A DNA stretch of 64,000 nucleotides, taken from the NCBI RefSeq assembly GCF_000384815.1, contig NZ_ARQF01000020.1, positions 558,001-622,000 of the forward strand, read 5' to 3'. Within the stretch, counting starts at the first letter, position 1. Every line of letters begins with the position of its first letter. The position numbers were made by a program, and so were the translations under genes. The DNA is from Halodesulfovibrio aestuarii DSM 17919 = ATCC 29578 (GTDB taxonomy: Bacteria > Desulfobacterota > Desulfovibrionia > Desulfovibrionales > Desulfovibrionaceae). Below the pieces are notes generated by a model. That model saw nothing but the letters and a program-made list of their open reading frames with translations, was not told where the DNA came from and ran no database searches. Below are positions 45,401 through 56,239 of the stretch, one piece after another.

Positions 45401-45466
45401 TTTTGCACAACCAGCCGTTCTGTTTCCGGAAACGACACTACAAGGCTTGATATCCAGCTTAGTGGA

Positions 45467-46663
45467 TTAAGCTTCAGTCAGTGCTTCTACACCCGGAAGA
45501 GCTTTTCCTTCAAGGAATTCGAGGGAAGCTCCGCCGCCAGTAGAAACATGGGAAACGGCTTCGGAAAGACCAGCTTTCTCAATGGCAGATGCAGAGTCAC
45601 CGCCACCGATAACGGTGATGCTACCTTTTGTGGTTGCTTCAGCAAGTGCTTCAGCCACAGCAAAAGTACCTTTTGCTGAAGCATCAATTTCAAAAACTCC
45701 CATCGGGCCGTTCCATACAACAGTGCCGGACTTTTCGATGATATTTTTGAAAGTTTCCATGGTCTCATGACCAATATCTACAGCCATAAGACCTTCAGTA
45801 ATGGCATCCTCTGCTACAATTGCTTCGCTGCCGATTTCGCGTGCATCAAAATCGAGCTTATCAGTTACGAGGTAGTCAGAAGGAAGAAGAATTTTTCCTT
45901 TGCCAAGCTCAAGAAGTTCTTTAGCTAATGGCAATTTTTCATCTTCACAAAGAGAATTACCAATTTCGCGTCCCATAGCTTTAAGGAACGTACAAGCCAT
46001 GCCGCCGCCGATAATCAAGTTATCTACTTTAGGCAGAAGTGCTTTAATTACGTCAATTTTACCGGAAATTTTTGCACCGCCAATAATGGCAGTAAATGGA
46101 CGTTTAGGTTCTGCGAGCGCACCACCGAGGAAATCAAGTTCCTTTTTAAGCAGGTAACCGCATGCACAGGTATCCATGTGATGAGTAATACCTTCGGTAG
46201 AAGCATGAGCGCGGTGCGCGGTGCCAAATGCGTCGTTAACGTACAGTTCTGCAAGCTCCGCAAGCTGTTTTGCAAATTCAGGATCGTTGTCAGTTTCAGC
46301 TTTGTGGAAACGAAGGTTTTCAAGAAGAAGCACTTCACCGGCAGCAAGTTTTGCCACTGCTTTTTTAGCCACATCACCAACACAATCATCTGCAAAAGCA
46401 ACAGGCTTGCCCAACAGCTCAGCAAGACGGTCTGCAACAGGTTTAAGGCTCAAAGCTTCAACGCGCTGTCCTTTAGGACGTCCAAGGTGAGACATTAGAA
46501 TAACTTTTGCGCCCTCATCTACCAAATGGGTGATGGTTGGAAGAGCTGCACGAATGCGTTTATCGTTATCAACTGCACCATCTTTAAGTGGCACGTTGAA
46601 GTCTACGCGTACGATTACAGTTTTCTCTTCACAATTGAGATCGTTAATAAAAAGTTTGTTCAT
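45467..46663 (-). CDS. pgk: Phosphoglycerate kinase
   Basis: 398 residues with all PGK landmarks: VRVDFNVPLKDG, HLGRPKGQ, LLLENLRFHKAE, IIGGAKISGKI, NGPMGVFE and VIGGGDSASAI near the C-terminus. It converts 1,3-bisphosphoglycerate to 3-phosphoglycerate with ATP formation. Preceded by GAGG. It lies downstream of gap on the same strand. Confidence 0.97.
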   Translation of the reverse strand: MNKLFINDLNCEEKTVIVRVDFNVPLKDGAVDNDKRIRAALPTITHLVDEGAKVILMSHLGRPKGQRVEALSLKPVADRLAELLGKPVAFADDCVGDVAKKAVAKLAAGEVLLLENLRFHKAETDNDPEFAKQLAELAELYVNDAFGTAHRAHASTEGITHHMDTCACGYLLKKELDFLGGALAEPKRPFTAIIGGAKISGKIDVIKALLPKVDNLIIGGGMACTFLKAMGREIGNSLCEDEKLPLAKELLELGKGKILLPSDYLVTDKLDFDAREIGSEAIVAEDAITEGLMAVDIGHETMETFKNIIEKSGTVVWNGPMGVFEIDASAKGTFAVAEALAEATTKGSITVIGGGDSASAIEKAGLSEAVSHVSTGGGASLEFLEGKALPGVEALTEA

Positions 46664-46719
46664 ATGCTATGCCTCGTAAGGTATGATAATTTTATTGTAA
46701 AACCCTCCAGCACGAAATC

Positions 46720-46754
46720 ACTGCGGCTCACCTTATCCAAGGAGAGCCGCAGTG
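46720..46754 (-). promoter_or_regulatory. Intercistronic stem-loop gap-pgk
   Basis: CACTGCGGCTC pairs perfectly with GAGCCGCAGTG. It has no T-run on the minus strand, so it is probably a processing/stability element or weak terminator between gap and pgk. Confidence 0.6.
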
Positions 46755-46772
46755 TATACTTCATACTAGAGA

Positions 46773-48282
<1,510 letters not shown>

Positions 48283-49101
48283 CTATATAAAGAAAGATTG
48301 GTATTGTTTTGGAGTGATGGCCAGGCGCTTTTTGAAATTACGCTGGAAATGAGCCTGATCTGCGAAGCCGAGCTGCGCAGATGCGTCTGCAATAGTTTCG
48401 CCCTGCTTAAGTAACTTTTTTGCTCGCTTTATACGCTCATCAATCTGCAATGCATGTGGAGAAAGGCCGTAAACTTCTTTAAATTTACGGATAAGATGAT
48501 AGCGACTTAGTCCGGCATCCATGGCCAAATCATGCAACGAATGATTTGTCGCCAGCTGATCAAATAACTTTTCTCTTACCCTGTGCACACAGGAAGAAGC
48601 AATTTTCTGGCACGTGGCAGCAGCCTGATCTTCCTGCCCAAACCAACGTTGAATATACTGTAACAAGTATGTTTCCGCAGCCAGCGGATTAACATCCTGA
48701 ATTAACACATTGTAAAGCGCGTTGAATCTGGTAAAAAGCGCCTTTTCTGACTCATAGTCTTGTAAAAAACCTTGATAGTCCGTTATATGCTTTTCACATA
48801 GTTCCGCCTGAGCAGATCCTATCCACGCAGTATCAACAAAAAGCATCCGGTACGACCATTCTGACGAATCAGGATTACATGAATGCACATCGCCCGGATT
48901 AATTGTCACAGTATCTGTTCTATAAACCCGATGTGTTGACTTGCGGTTCTTGTATTTCGCCGTGCCATTATCAATCACGCCGAATGAAAATTCATCATGT
49001 GAATGGGTATGATAGCAGACAGAAGAATTCAATGCAGTTCGCACTTCTACAAACGGCAACCCCTTGCATGTACTCAAATAAACAGAACTGTCCTGCTTCA
49101 T
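48283..49101 (-). CDS. AraC family transcriptional regulator
   Basis: 272 residues. N-terminal cupin-like sensor (CYHTHSHDEFSFGVIDNG ... TVTINPGDVHSCNP), C-terminal double helix-turn-helix (LHDLAMDAGLSRYHLIRKFKEVYG, then IADASAQLGFADQAHFQRNFKKRLAITPKQY). It starts 9 bases after a LysE-type exporter gene on the same strand; AraC/LysE pairs with this sensor domain are common, and the regulator probably controls the exporter. Confidence 0.9.
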   Translation of the reverse strand: MKQDSSVYLSTCKGLPFVEVRTALNSSVCYHTHSHDEFSFGVIDNGTAKYKNRKSTHRVYRTDTVTINPGDVHSCNPDSSEWSYRMLFVDTAWIGSAQAELCEKHITDYQGFLQDYESEKALFTRFNALYNVLIQDVNPLAAETYLLQYIQRWFGQEDQAAATCQKIASSCVHRVREKLFDQLATNHSLHDLAMDAGLSRYHLIRKFKEVYGLSPHALQIDERIKRAKKLLKQGETIADASAQLGFADQAHFQRNFKKRLAITPKQYQSFFI

Positions 49102-49110
49102 TTTCTACCT

Positions 49111-49710
49111 CTATCCAACCAGCATACAAATAACAGCCACGCTTAGCAGGGTTCCCATTGTGTGATTAAAACCAGTCTGCCGCTTTGGCGTAGATAAAAA
49201 CTGTCCGATATATCCACCTAACACGCCCCATACAGAAACGCCAATAAAGCAAAGTATGAAAGAAGCAAAACTAAAAACAATGAAATACAACGTAGCGTCG
49301 CCCCGCCCTAATGCGAATAAGCTCACACCGGACATGGCAAAAAACCATGCTTTTGGATTAAGCACTTGTACCAGAAAACCTTCCCAGAAACCGGGAAGAG
49401 AATCACCATCCGCATTATGGGTCAGATCAAAGCCTTTTGACATGGCAATCTTATACGCCACGTAGAGTAAAAACGCTCCACCAACTACCTTAAGAAACCA
49501 TGTAATTTCAGGTAAAATTTGAGAAACCTGCCCGAGACATACACCGCTTATTACAACAACAAGAGTATAAGAAATGGTTGCGCCCAAAATGTAGAGCACT
49601 GTTTTTTTATACCCGCCCCTCGCTCCCGTGCTTGCAGCAATAAAATTAACTGGCCCCGGCGTGACAGCTCCGACAAACGTAAAAGCAAACATTGAAGCAA
49701 AAATAGACAT
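49111..49710 (-). CDS. LysE/RhtB family exporter
   Basis: 199 residues with six hydrophobic segments and the family N-terminal motif FTFVGAVTPGPVNFIAAS plus VQVLNPKAWFFA. These proteins export amino acids or related small solutes. It precedes the AraC-type regulator by 9 bases. Confidence 0.88.
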   Translation of the reverse strand: MSIFASMFAFTFVGAVTPGPVNFIAASTGARGGYKKTVLYILGATISYTLVVVISGVCLGQVSQILPEITWFLKVVGGAFLLYVAYKIAMSKGFDLTHNADGDSLPGFWEGFLVQVLNPKAWFFAMSGVSLFALGRGDATLYFIVFSFASFILCFIGVSVWGVLGGYIGQFLSTPKRQTGFNHTMGTLLSVAVICMLVG

Positions 49711-49884
49711 GTAGCAAGCCCTCCATATGAATTATGAAGTCATACTACATAAAACAACAAAACGAATATTGAACGATATTGCTATCAGTGCGTACTAAGC
49801 ACGGCAGATGAAAAACAGCGCAACGTAATAACTATCCCTCAGACGTAAATAGAACATACCGTTGAAGTTCTGGAAATACAAAAA

Positions 49885-49920
49885 AAACAGCAGCATGAAG
49901 TATTTCATGCTGCTGAATAA
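49885..49920 (-). terminator. Terminator of APC permease gene
   Basis: CAGCAGCATGAA pairs with TTCATGCTGCTG (49888-49915), followed on the minus strand by a T-run. Confidence 0.9.
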
Positions 49921-49981
49921 AAAAAAGAGCGTGCTGTTACGTCGAACTTCTTGCCCTTAAAGCCACACAAGTATCAATGTG

Positions 49982-51442
49982 CTATTTAAAAAACACCGGA
50001 CGGGATGAGCAACCCAGAATCAGTTCTGTCTGTTCCTTACGGCTCATTGATGTAAATTCACCAATCTTTGTTTTGTAGAATATGCCGCCAAGCGCACACC
50101 ATACAAGCAATGCTATCCAGGATTCAGAACCGATTGCACCGGGAGACCCGGGGATGGTCAAAAGACAAAGGCAGATGACAGAGCTTAAGGAACCAAGTGC
50201 AGCATTGATTTTACCTTTTTTGGAGCCATCTTCAAACGGGTGTGCAGCCATATATTTATACGCTGCAAGACACGAGTAGAGGTACGCCACCACAGTCCCG
50301 ATTGCAGACATGTCTACAACCCAGTTGAGTACTTCACGACCGAAGAATGGCGCAGAAACTGCGATAACAAGTACGAACAGAATAGCATTATGCGGAGTCT
50401 GATGCTTAGGATGAATCTGCGCAAACCATGCTGGAAGCACTTTTGCACGCCCCATACTGAACAGCAAACGGGAAGAAGCAATAAAAAAGCCATTAATACC
50501 GGTAAAGATTGCAGCAGAGACGGCAATTGCCAGAATCACACTACCTACGTTACCAAGACTCATTTTCGCTACAGAACCGGTTGCCCACGGGACGTCCAAC
50601 TGAAGCAACTCCGGATACGGCATAACAACTGCAACAGCTATTGTTACGAGTGCGTATAAAAGCACACCCCATGAAATAGCTGAAAGCATCAAGCGCTGAG
50701 CATCCTTATGTGGAAAGTCAAACTCTTCTGCCGCCTGTGGAATGGTATCAAAGCCAACATACAGCCAAGGTGCAATAGCTGTAATCGCCATAACGCTAGC
50801 GATAGGCCCTTTATTTTCCGCATATAACGGAAACAGGTTTGAAATAGATGCCGTATCTGTCAGACAGGAACCTGCGAAGAGGGCAAATACTCCTGAAACC
50901 AAAGCAAATGCTAAGAAAACTTGTATCTTACCTACAAGATCGGCACCACAATAGTTCAAAAAGCCACAGCCTGCGAGAATAGCAATAAGCATTGCCAATT
51001 CACCTGCGTAAACTTTCCAACCTACAATCGTATACAGGTACCCGACCTCAAATACACCCGGTAATAAAAAGCGCGACAATAACGCGAGGGCTGTTGCGTT
51101 AAGTGCAATAATACAGATGTATCCAAGAACGAGTGCCCAGCCGCAGATAAACGCTGCGGTCGGCCCGAAACCGATGTAAGCAAAAGTAAATGCGCCTCCT
51201 GCTACAGGATACTTGCTCACCATGTTACCATAGCTAATGGCTACAAAGAATAACATCCCTCCACCCAAAACAAATCCGATGCAAGCTGCCAATGGCCCTG
51301 CTGAAGGCAAAAAGCGCAATGCAGGCAAAACAAATGCACCCCATCCAAGTATAGCCCCTAATGCTAGAGCCCATGCCTGAGATGGTTTAATAGATTTCTT
51401 TAACGATGAAGTGTCGTCTGAATTCGTTGAACTACCACTCAT
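49982..51442 (-). CDS. APC family amino acid permease
   Basis: 486 residues with about twelve membrane helices. The N-terminal ALALGAILGWGAFVLP corresponds to the substrate-binding unwound helix 1 of the APC superfamily, and AIAPWLYVGFDTIPQAAEEF to helix 6. Substrate not determined, probably an amino acid or amine. Monocistronic with its own terminator. Confidence 0.85.
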   Translation of the reverse strand: MSGSSTNSDDTSSLKKSIKPSQAWALALGAILGWGAFVLPALRFLPSAGPLAACIGFVLGGGMLFFVAISYGNMVSKYPVAGGAFTFAYIGFGPTAAFICGWALVLGYICIIALNATALALLSRFLLPGVFEVGYLYTIVGWKVYAGELAMLIAILAGCGFLNYCGADLVGKIQVFLAFALVSGVFALFAGSCLTDTASISNLFPLYAENKGPIASVMAITAIAPWLYVGFDTIPQAAEEFDFPHKDAQRLMLSAISWGVLLYALVTIAVAVVMPYPELLQLDVPWATGSVAKMSLGNVGSVILAIAVSAAIFTGINGFFIASSRLLFSMGRAKVLPAWFAQIHPKHQTPHNAILFVLVIAVSAPFFGREVLNWVVDMSAIGTVVAYLYSCLAAYKYMAAHPFEDGSKKGKINAALGSLSSVICLCLLTIPGSPGAIGSESWIALLVWCALGGIFYKTKIGEFTSMSRKEQTELILGCSSRPVFFK

Positions 51443-52420
51443 AGTAAGCCTTTCTCCTAAATTAAGAAAATAACCGAAGTCATTTCCAGTTTACCTTTTA
51501 ACCATAGCGTCGTTACTGGCAGAAGAACTAAATCTTGGGGACAGGTTACATACACCCAATAGCAACGATGAGATTACTCATGCAGAGGGGTTTCTGTTTT
51601 ATCAAAGGATAGCACAGCACCCATGCCTAAGGTTTTGGTACTCTTTAGGAGCGCCTATCCATATGCATTTCATATGCCAAAAAACACACCAACAACAACC
51701 ACCTGCTTTAACTATATAAAAAAGAACAGTCTTGTTTCTTCACTCAACTTTGATTCATTTTTGAATTAATCTATGGCCATTTCGAGTCGTTTTAGACTTA
51801 GCCTTATCTATACAACATCTAATTAAGAAAAAAAAACACCACAGCGCGGTAAGTGAACCTATTAAAACTCAGCCAGAATCCCTACTCACTGTAGCAATAA
51901 CCATAATTTTTCGAGCACTAGAGAAAATGACTCATTTATTTTTACTAGTTGGCATATGAATAATTCATTATTGCATCACAGCAACATCTTATTAAAAAAA
52001 GCCAAGTGACGAACAAGCAAAACATTGTAAAAAGTGTGCTCAACTCAAAAATATATTTCGTTTTTTAGGGTAGTTAATGAAAATTGCTGACTCACTTCAT
52101 TTTGTCGAATCACAGCACTCATCAACAAAAGCGCCAGAACATCACGCTTTATTAAAGAGGTCTTTCTGTATCTAACAATATATTCTAATTCAACAAGGCC
52201 ACCTCTGTTCCGCTTAACCACAGCCAATCGAAGCAGGCACCCACTTCTCACACGATACACCAACATAAAGTAATTCAGCCCCCCCAGCCCCATCAACAGG
52301 TGCAAAAAAATTAAAAAAATGCATTTTACCTCTTTACAACGTTAGTGTTTTTGATATTGTTTGGTCGCTCAATCAAGAACAATTTTATTCAACCTCTTTT
52401 GCGGAACAAAAGGGAATACA
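51443..52420. other. AT-rich gene-free region
   Basis: About 980 bases. It includes the APC permease promoter and, near the right end, a TTGRTTGAGC-type site at 52361-52376. Short open frames here are not credible. Confidence 0.45.
52361..52376. promoter_or_regulatory. TTGRTTGAGCRAYCAA-type site 1
   Basis: Read on the minus strand it is TTGATTGAGCGACCAA, a 14/16 match to the site at 55972-55987. It is 45 bases upstream of a small-protein start. Confidence 0.4.
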
Positions 52421-52576
52421 ATGAATCTGTTTTTCAATGTTGACGACACTAAGTTCAATGCTGGTTCTACAAAACACGCAACACTGCTCACCATGGCAAT
52501 TCTAATTACTGCTTTTTCCATCAAAGCACATGCCGTGGGCGCTAATGTTTTGCAACTTGCCCAGTACATTAAGTAA
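52421..52576 (+). CDS. Small single-helix membrane protein
   Basis: A 51-residue reading frame starting MNLFFNVDDTKFNAGSTKH. It has one hydrophobic helix (LLTMAILITAFSI) and ends VLQLAQYIK. AAGGGA lies 6-8 bases upstream of the ATG. A hairpin terminator lies about 75 bases after the stop and a repeated operator-like site is just upstream, so the unit looks complete. No family recognised. Confidence 0.5.
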   Translation: MNLFFNVDDTKFNAGSTKHATLLTMAILITAFSIKAHAVGANVLQLAQYIK

Positions 52577-52648
52577 GACAGCGATTACTTAATCAGGCTG
52601 ACCAACCTCTCCACCATACAGGTCATGCCGACATACCTCCTTCATACA

Positions 52649-52675
52649 AGAAAGGCCCTGTTTTACAGGGCCTTG
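52649..52675 (+). terminator. Hairpin after the small membrane protein
   Basis: AAGGCCCTG pairs with CAGGGCCTT around a 5-nt loop; the T-run is weak. Confidence 0.55.
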
Positions 52676-52676
52676 T

Positions 52677-53054
52677 ATTGTATGACTTCAGTACCACCCA
52701 CACAACATTGTTGTTTAAACAACAAACACTCTGAGTAATAGGCACTGCCCATTTCACAGAGTGAATACTTACGTCCTAAAAAAGGTTTATGTATTTCATA
52801 TTTTCTTTAATTACTCAAAGAGGATATAAAAGCCAATTTAAGTTAACTTTTTAAAATAGATGCGCTTTGCCGAGACTCAACATTTTAAACTGTTTGAAAG
52901 CACAACTAGTAAATAGAACTTGAAAACATAAAAAAAAATCTGCAATACTATCCCCAGCATTGTACACAACGTGTCGACATCGTCCTGTTTCTAACTTGCG
53001 TGTTACCTCATTCACAAGGAACGATCCGTCAACACAGTACCAAGGGGAAACGTT
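52677..53054. other. Gene-free region
   Basis: About 380 AT-rich bases before the next membrane-protein gene; nothing specific seen beyond its AAGGGG ribosome-binding site. Confidence 0.4.
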
Positions 53055-53591
53055 ATGAACCGCTGGTTACGGATTCTGCTCGAGTTACTGCCGCTTCAGG
53101 TATTTGCATTTTCTTTTCGATATGTTGATGTATCCCACCCCGGCAGTTGGATGATGCCATTTTATGTGGCAGCAATAACCGCTCTGGTGACACTTGGCGT
53201 TTTTCTGAAAAAAAAGGCTATTCCGGATCCCGTAATTGTCGGGATTGATATGTATATTTTACTGAGCGCTGCATTGCTTAGTGGAGGCACCGCTGGTTTT
53301 CCGGTTCTGCTTGCGGATTTAAAGGCTGCTGGAATTCTTGGTGTAGTTTTTCTGGTTTCTCTCTTTTTGTACGGGACTAAGCCGCAATGGCTGCTTGTAT
53401 CCCATGACAAGGTACCGGAAAAATTTGCTCAAATTCAGCTTGCAGTAACAGCTGTATGTTTTGTTGTATCTTTTGTTTTCCGTGAAAACATTTTTGTTTC
53501 CGGATTAATTATGCTCGGAGTCCTGTATCTTGCACGGCAAATGCTGTGCGACCAGCTTTCAAAGTTTGGTTTTGCAGAACAGGCTCTGTAG
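53055..53591 (+). CDS. Polytopic membrane protein, unknown function
   Basis: 178 residues with five or six hydrophobic segments, starting MNRWLRILLELLPLQVFAFSF; reminiscent of septation-protein-A-like small membrane proteins in layout but not assignable. AAGGGG lies 8 bases upstream of the ATG. It converges on the lactate permease gene. Confidence 0.6.
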   Translation: MNRWLRILLELLPLQVFAFSFRYVDVSHPGSWMMPFYVAAITALVTLGVFLKKKAIPDPVIVGIDMYILLSAALLSGGTAGFPVLLADLKAAGILGVVFLVSLFLYGTKPQWLLVSHDKVPEKFAQIQLAVTAVCFVVSFVFRENIFVSGLIMLGVLYLARQMLCDQLSKFGFAEQAL

Positions 53592-53642
53592 CCTCGACAA
53601 AAAACGGCAAAGCATTGCTGTATGCGTAATAGATAGAAAATT

Positions 53643-53684
53643 TCAATGCGGGGAGGCGCTATGCGCCTCCATCGCATTGCGAAT
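53643..53684. terminator. Stem-loop between convergent genes
   Basis: GGAGGCGC pairs with GCGCCTCC around TAT, extended outward by CAATGCG with CGCATTG. The T-run is weak on both strands, so termination is likely but not certain. Confidence 0.6.
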
Positions 53685-53687
53685 AAT

Positions 53688-55205
53688 CTAGTAGATTGCG
53701 TGCAAGTACGGAATAAGTCCGTACACAAGGGTACCCAAAACAAGTACATAGCCACAGCAAACAACGATGGTCTTATTCATAATACGACCTTCGCTACCGG
53801 TAATACCGGTTGCTGCTGTTGCAATGGCAATAGATTGTGGAGAGATCATTTTACCTGCTGTAGCACCAGCTGCGGAAGCTGAAACCAGCCAGGCCTGATC
53901 TACACCAATCTTTGCTGCAACCTGCATCTGCAACTGCCCGAAGAGCACATTTGAAGATGTATCGGAGCCTGTGACAAAGGTACCAAGCGCACCCACCATT
54001 GGAGAGATGAATGGGTAGAAGGAGCCGGTAAGCTCGGCAATGACCATTGCAATGGTGTTAATCATACCACTGTAGGACATTACCTTCGCAAGCGCGACAA
54101 TGGCCACTACTGTGATAGCAGACTTGGTGAGCTGCTTTGCAGTATTGGCCAGAATTTTTGTGATTTCTGCAATTGAGACGCCCTGAATCAAACCACCCAC
54201 GTATGTGGCGAGAATGATGAGAACCCCCGGAGTGGCAACCCACTTAATAGTGAACGGTTTATCACCGTAAATAGTGATAACAGACTTAAGGGAGCCAGCC
54301 GCGTCTTTAATTGCTGGAAATAAGTTACTGCAAAGAACAATGAACGTGAGGATTAACATGTAAGGAACCCACGCCAAAAACTTGCTCTTTGCAGTAAGAG
54401 CTTCTTCCGCTTCGGCTGCGGTGCTGCGATGTGCCATACGGGTGTATGCTATGGTTGCCGCCATACTACAGATACTACCGACAAGACACGGAAGTTCTGC
54501 ACCCATAAATTTGGCAACATACAGCTGCGGAAGGGCGAAGCTAAAACCGGAAACAAGACAAGCGCCAATAACGCCTTTCAAACCTTTGAAGCCATCAACA
54601 AGGCCGACGACCAGAAAGGTAATAAGAACAATGAATACAGAGAGCTGGAGTGCTGTGAGATAGCTTACAATCTCAACAGGGATACCGGTTACGCTCGCCA
54701 TTGTAGTAATTGGAATACCAATTGCGCCGAAAGCTGTCGGCACGGTATTGGCTACCAGACAAATCACAGCTGCATGCATAGGTGCAAACCCCATTGCAGC
54801 AAGGATACTTGCAGGAATTGCTACCGCGGTACCGTAGCCTGCTACACCTTCAAGAAAACCGCCAAAGCCCCATGCTACAATAAGCACGAGTAAACGGCGA
54901 TCTGTGGTGATGCTGGAAAGCATTTTAGTAATTACGCTCATGCTGCCAGTCTGGGTAGACAAGTTGTATGTAAATACTGCAGCAATAATAACGATCATAA
55001 TAGGCCAAAGTGCTAAAGCACCACCTTCGGCAGCAGCAGAAACAGCTTTAAATGCCGGCATGTGCCATTCACCGAATACAGCAATAGCAAGCGTTGCAAC
55101 TAAAGTTGCAGTACAAGTTTTATGTGCTGGGAGCTTGAGAACAACAAGCGAAAAGATAAGCCACGCAATTGGCAGCAACGCCAATAGAAAAGACAAGTAT
55201 TCCAT
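53688..55205 (-). CDS. lldP: L-lactate permease (LctP family)
   Basis: 505 residues from the ATG at 55205 (AGGA upstream; a GTG immediately precedes it). About twelve membrane helices with family motifs GFLEGVAGYGTAVAIPASIL, TVPTAFGAIGIPI, GTFVTGSDTSSNVLFG and SAAGATAGKMISPQSIAIA. Imports lactate, the standard electron donor of these bacteria. No lactate dehydrogenase gene is adjacent. A long upstream region contains an operator-like repeat at 55393. Confidence 0.93.
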   Translation of the reverse strand: MEYLSFLLALLPIAWLIFSLVVLKLPAHKTCTATLVATLAIAVFGEWHMPAFKAVSAAAEGGALALWPIMIVIIAAVFTYNLSTQTGSMSVITKMLSSITTDRRLLVLIVAWGFGGFLEGVAGYGTAVAIPASILAAMGFAPMHAAVICLVANTVPTAFGAIGIPITTMASVTGIPVEIVSYLTALQLSVFIVLITFLVVGLVDGFKGLKGVIGACLVSGFSFALPQLYVAKFMGAELPCLVGSICSMAATIAYTRMAHRSTAAEAEEALTAKSKFLAWVPYMLILTFIVLCSNLFPAIKDAAGSLKSVITIYGDKPFTIKWVATPGVLIILATYVGGLIQGVSIAEITKILANTAKQLTKSAITVVAIVALAKVMSYSGMINTIAMVIAELTGSFYPFISPMVGALGTFVTGSDTSSNVLFGQLQMQVAAKIGVDQAWLVSASAAGATAGKMISPQSIAIATAATGITGSEGRIMNKTIVVCCGYVLVLGTLVYGLIPYLHAIY

Positions 55206-55208
55206 CAC

Positions 55209-55934
55209 AGGTCCTAGTTCAGGTATGTGTAGGTAGAGACCAGGCCAACGGAACGCTACCTACATGTGTCTAACTCTCTGTCATACTGCCTGGCTGTACC
55301 AGAGCTCAGGCAGTATGACAGTCCACCACCCTTTTTGTGCAGGAAAAGGCAACATCCTGCATAAGGGCCCACAGAGTTGTTACTCAACATGATTGGTTGA
55401 GCAATCAACCGGATGAATTATCACGATGTAAAGATTTAGCAAAGCCCTCCATCACCCTATTATACTGAAGTGCGTGCTATATTTTCAGATGTGATATTGT
55501 ACAAATAAGAACATACGCTGCATTAAACGAAACTGTTCTTACATTTTTTGGCAACACTGCACTCTAACAACTCTTGCTATTTTCCCAAAAAACACTACGT
55601 AACAAAAACAGATAATATTTTAAAAATATTATCTATTTTTGTATTTCACCTTTTCCTTTCACTTTCTTCCTGATTATTTTTTCTTTCTTATCATGATATG
55701 TTATGCTGTAAATTAATTTTACCTTGCTTTCGAGTTTGTACATTTATTCATATAATATTTTTTGCAGGAAAATTTTTTGTACAAAAACAAAGTCGCACGT
55801 AAAAAGCACCTTGTAGACAGTTTCAACATTTTTCTACCGCCACAAGACAACTATTAACATACTTATTTTATTAACTTATATTTTAAAATAAATGTTCGAC
55901 ACCTCATTTTTTCGTAATTCCATTTTTTTTTACG
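55209..55934. other. Long promoter region of lactate permease
   Basis: Over 700 AT-rich bases with no gene. It includes the site at 55393-55408. The right part leads into the candidate small RNA unit. Confidence 0.45.
55393..55408. promoter_or_regulatory. TTGRTTGAGCRAYCAA-type site 2
   Basis: TTGGTTGAGCAATCAA, with GGTTGA/TCAACC arms around GCAA. It lies about 190 bases upstream of the lactate permease start. Confidence 0.5.
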
Positions 55935-55962
55935 TTGACATAGGCAGCGTGAATATTTAAAA
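55935..55962 (+). promoter_or_regulatory. Possible sigma70 promoter of sRNA locus
   Basis: TTGACA (55935-55940) with a TTTAAA/TTAAAA -10-like element 15-17 bases on. A repeated operator-like site follows at the expected start. Confidence 0.35.
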
Positions 55963-55967
55963 AAAAG

Positions 55968-56130
55968 CATATTGATTGAGCAATCAATTTGTTCTGGTAC
56001 CAAAGTAACTATTCCGCAGGTTACTTTCATGCACCACCATTCATGCTGGTACCTTCTAAATAAATTTTTAGAATTAGAACGCTCTTCACTCGTGTGCCTC
56101 CCTCTCACCAAGGGAGGCACACTTATTTTC
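55968..56130 (+). ncRNA. Candidate small RNA with intrinsic terminator
   Basis: No plausible gene. Stem-loops: AAAGTAAC (56002-56009) with GTTACTTT (56020-56027); TTCTAAA (56054-56060) with TTTAGAA (56067-56073); and a terminator GTGTGCCTCCCT (56092-56103) with AGGGAGGCACAC (56111-56122) followed by TTATTTT. GGTACC occurs at 55996 and 56048 and could pair to enclose the first stem. An upstream promoter-like TTGACA and an operator-like site at 55972 complete the unit. Confidence 0.5.
55972..55987. promoter_or_regulatory. TTGRTTGAGCRAYCAA-type site 3
   Basis: TTGATTGAGCAATCAA; close copy of the site at 55393. It would overlap the start of the candidate small RNA. Confidence 0.5.
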
Positions 56131-56157
56131 CCCTTAGCATACCCCCCCCAAAAAAAA

Positions 56158-56221
56158 AGACCACACTTGTGGTCTTAGACTATGACTAAAAAAGCAGCCG
56201 CGTATACGCGGCTGCTTTTTT
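56158..56221 (-). terminator. Double terminator of TauE gene
   Basis: Nearest the gene, a fully palindromic 22-bp stem centred on GCAGCCGCGTA/TACGCGGCTGC (56194-56215) has A6 and T6 flanks. A second stem, AAGACCAC/GTGGTCTT, lies at 56158-56177, next to a C8-A10 tract. Confidence 0.88.
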
Positions 56222-56239
56222 ACCTATCGAAACTAGCTA

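Noticed and set aside
52045-52305. Minus-strand frame of 86 codons
   Set aside because: No ribosome-binding site, odd composition, AT-rich intergenic context.
56141-56159. C8-A10 tract as another C-loop RNA
   Set aside because: It is not in a hairpin loop and lies beyond the terminators, so it does not resemble the 18.5-kb unit.
55972-56178. Plus-strand frame of 68 codons across the candidate small RNA
   Set aside because: It runs through a strong terminator and has no ribosome-binding site.
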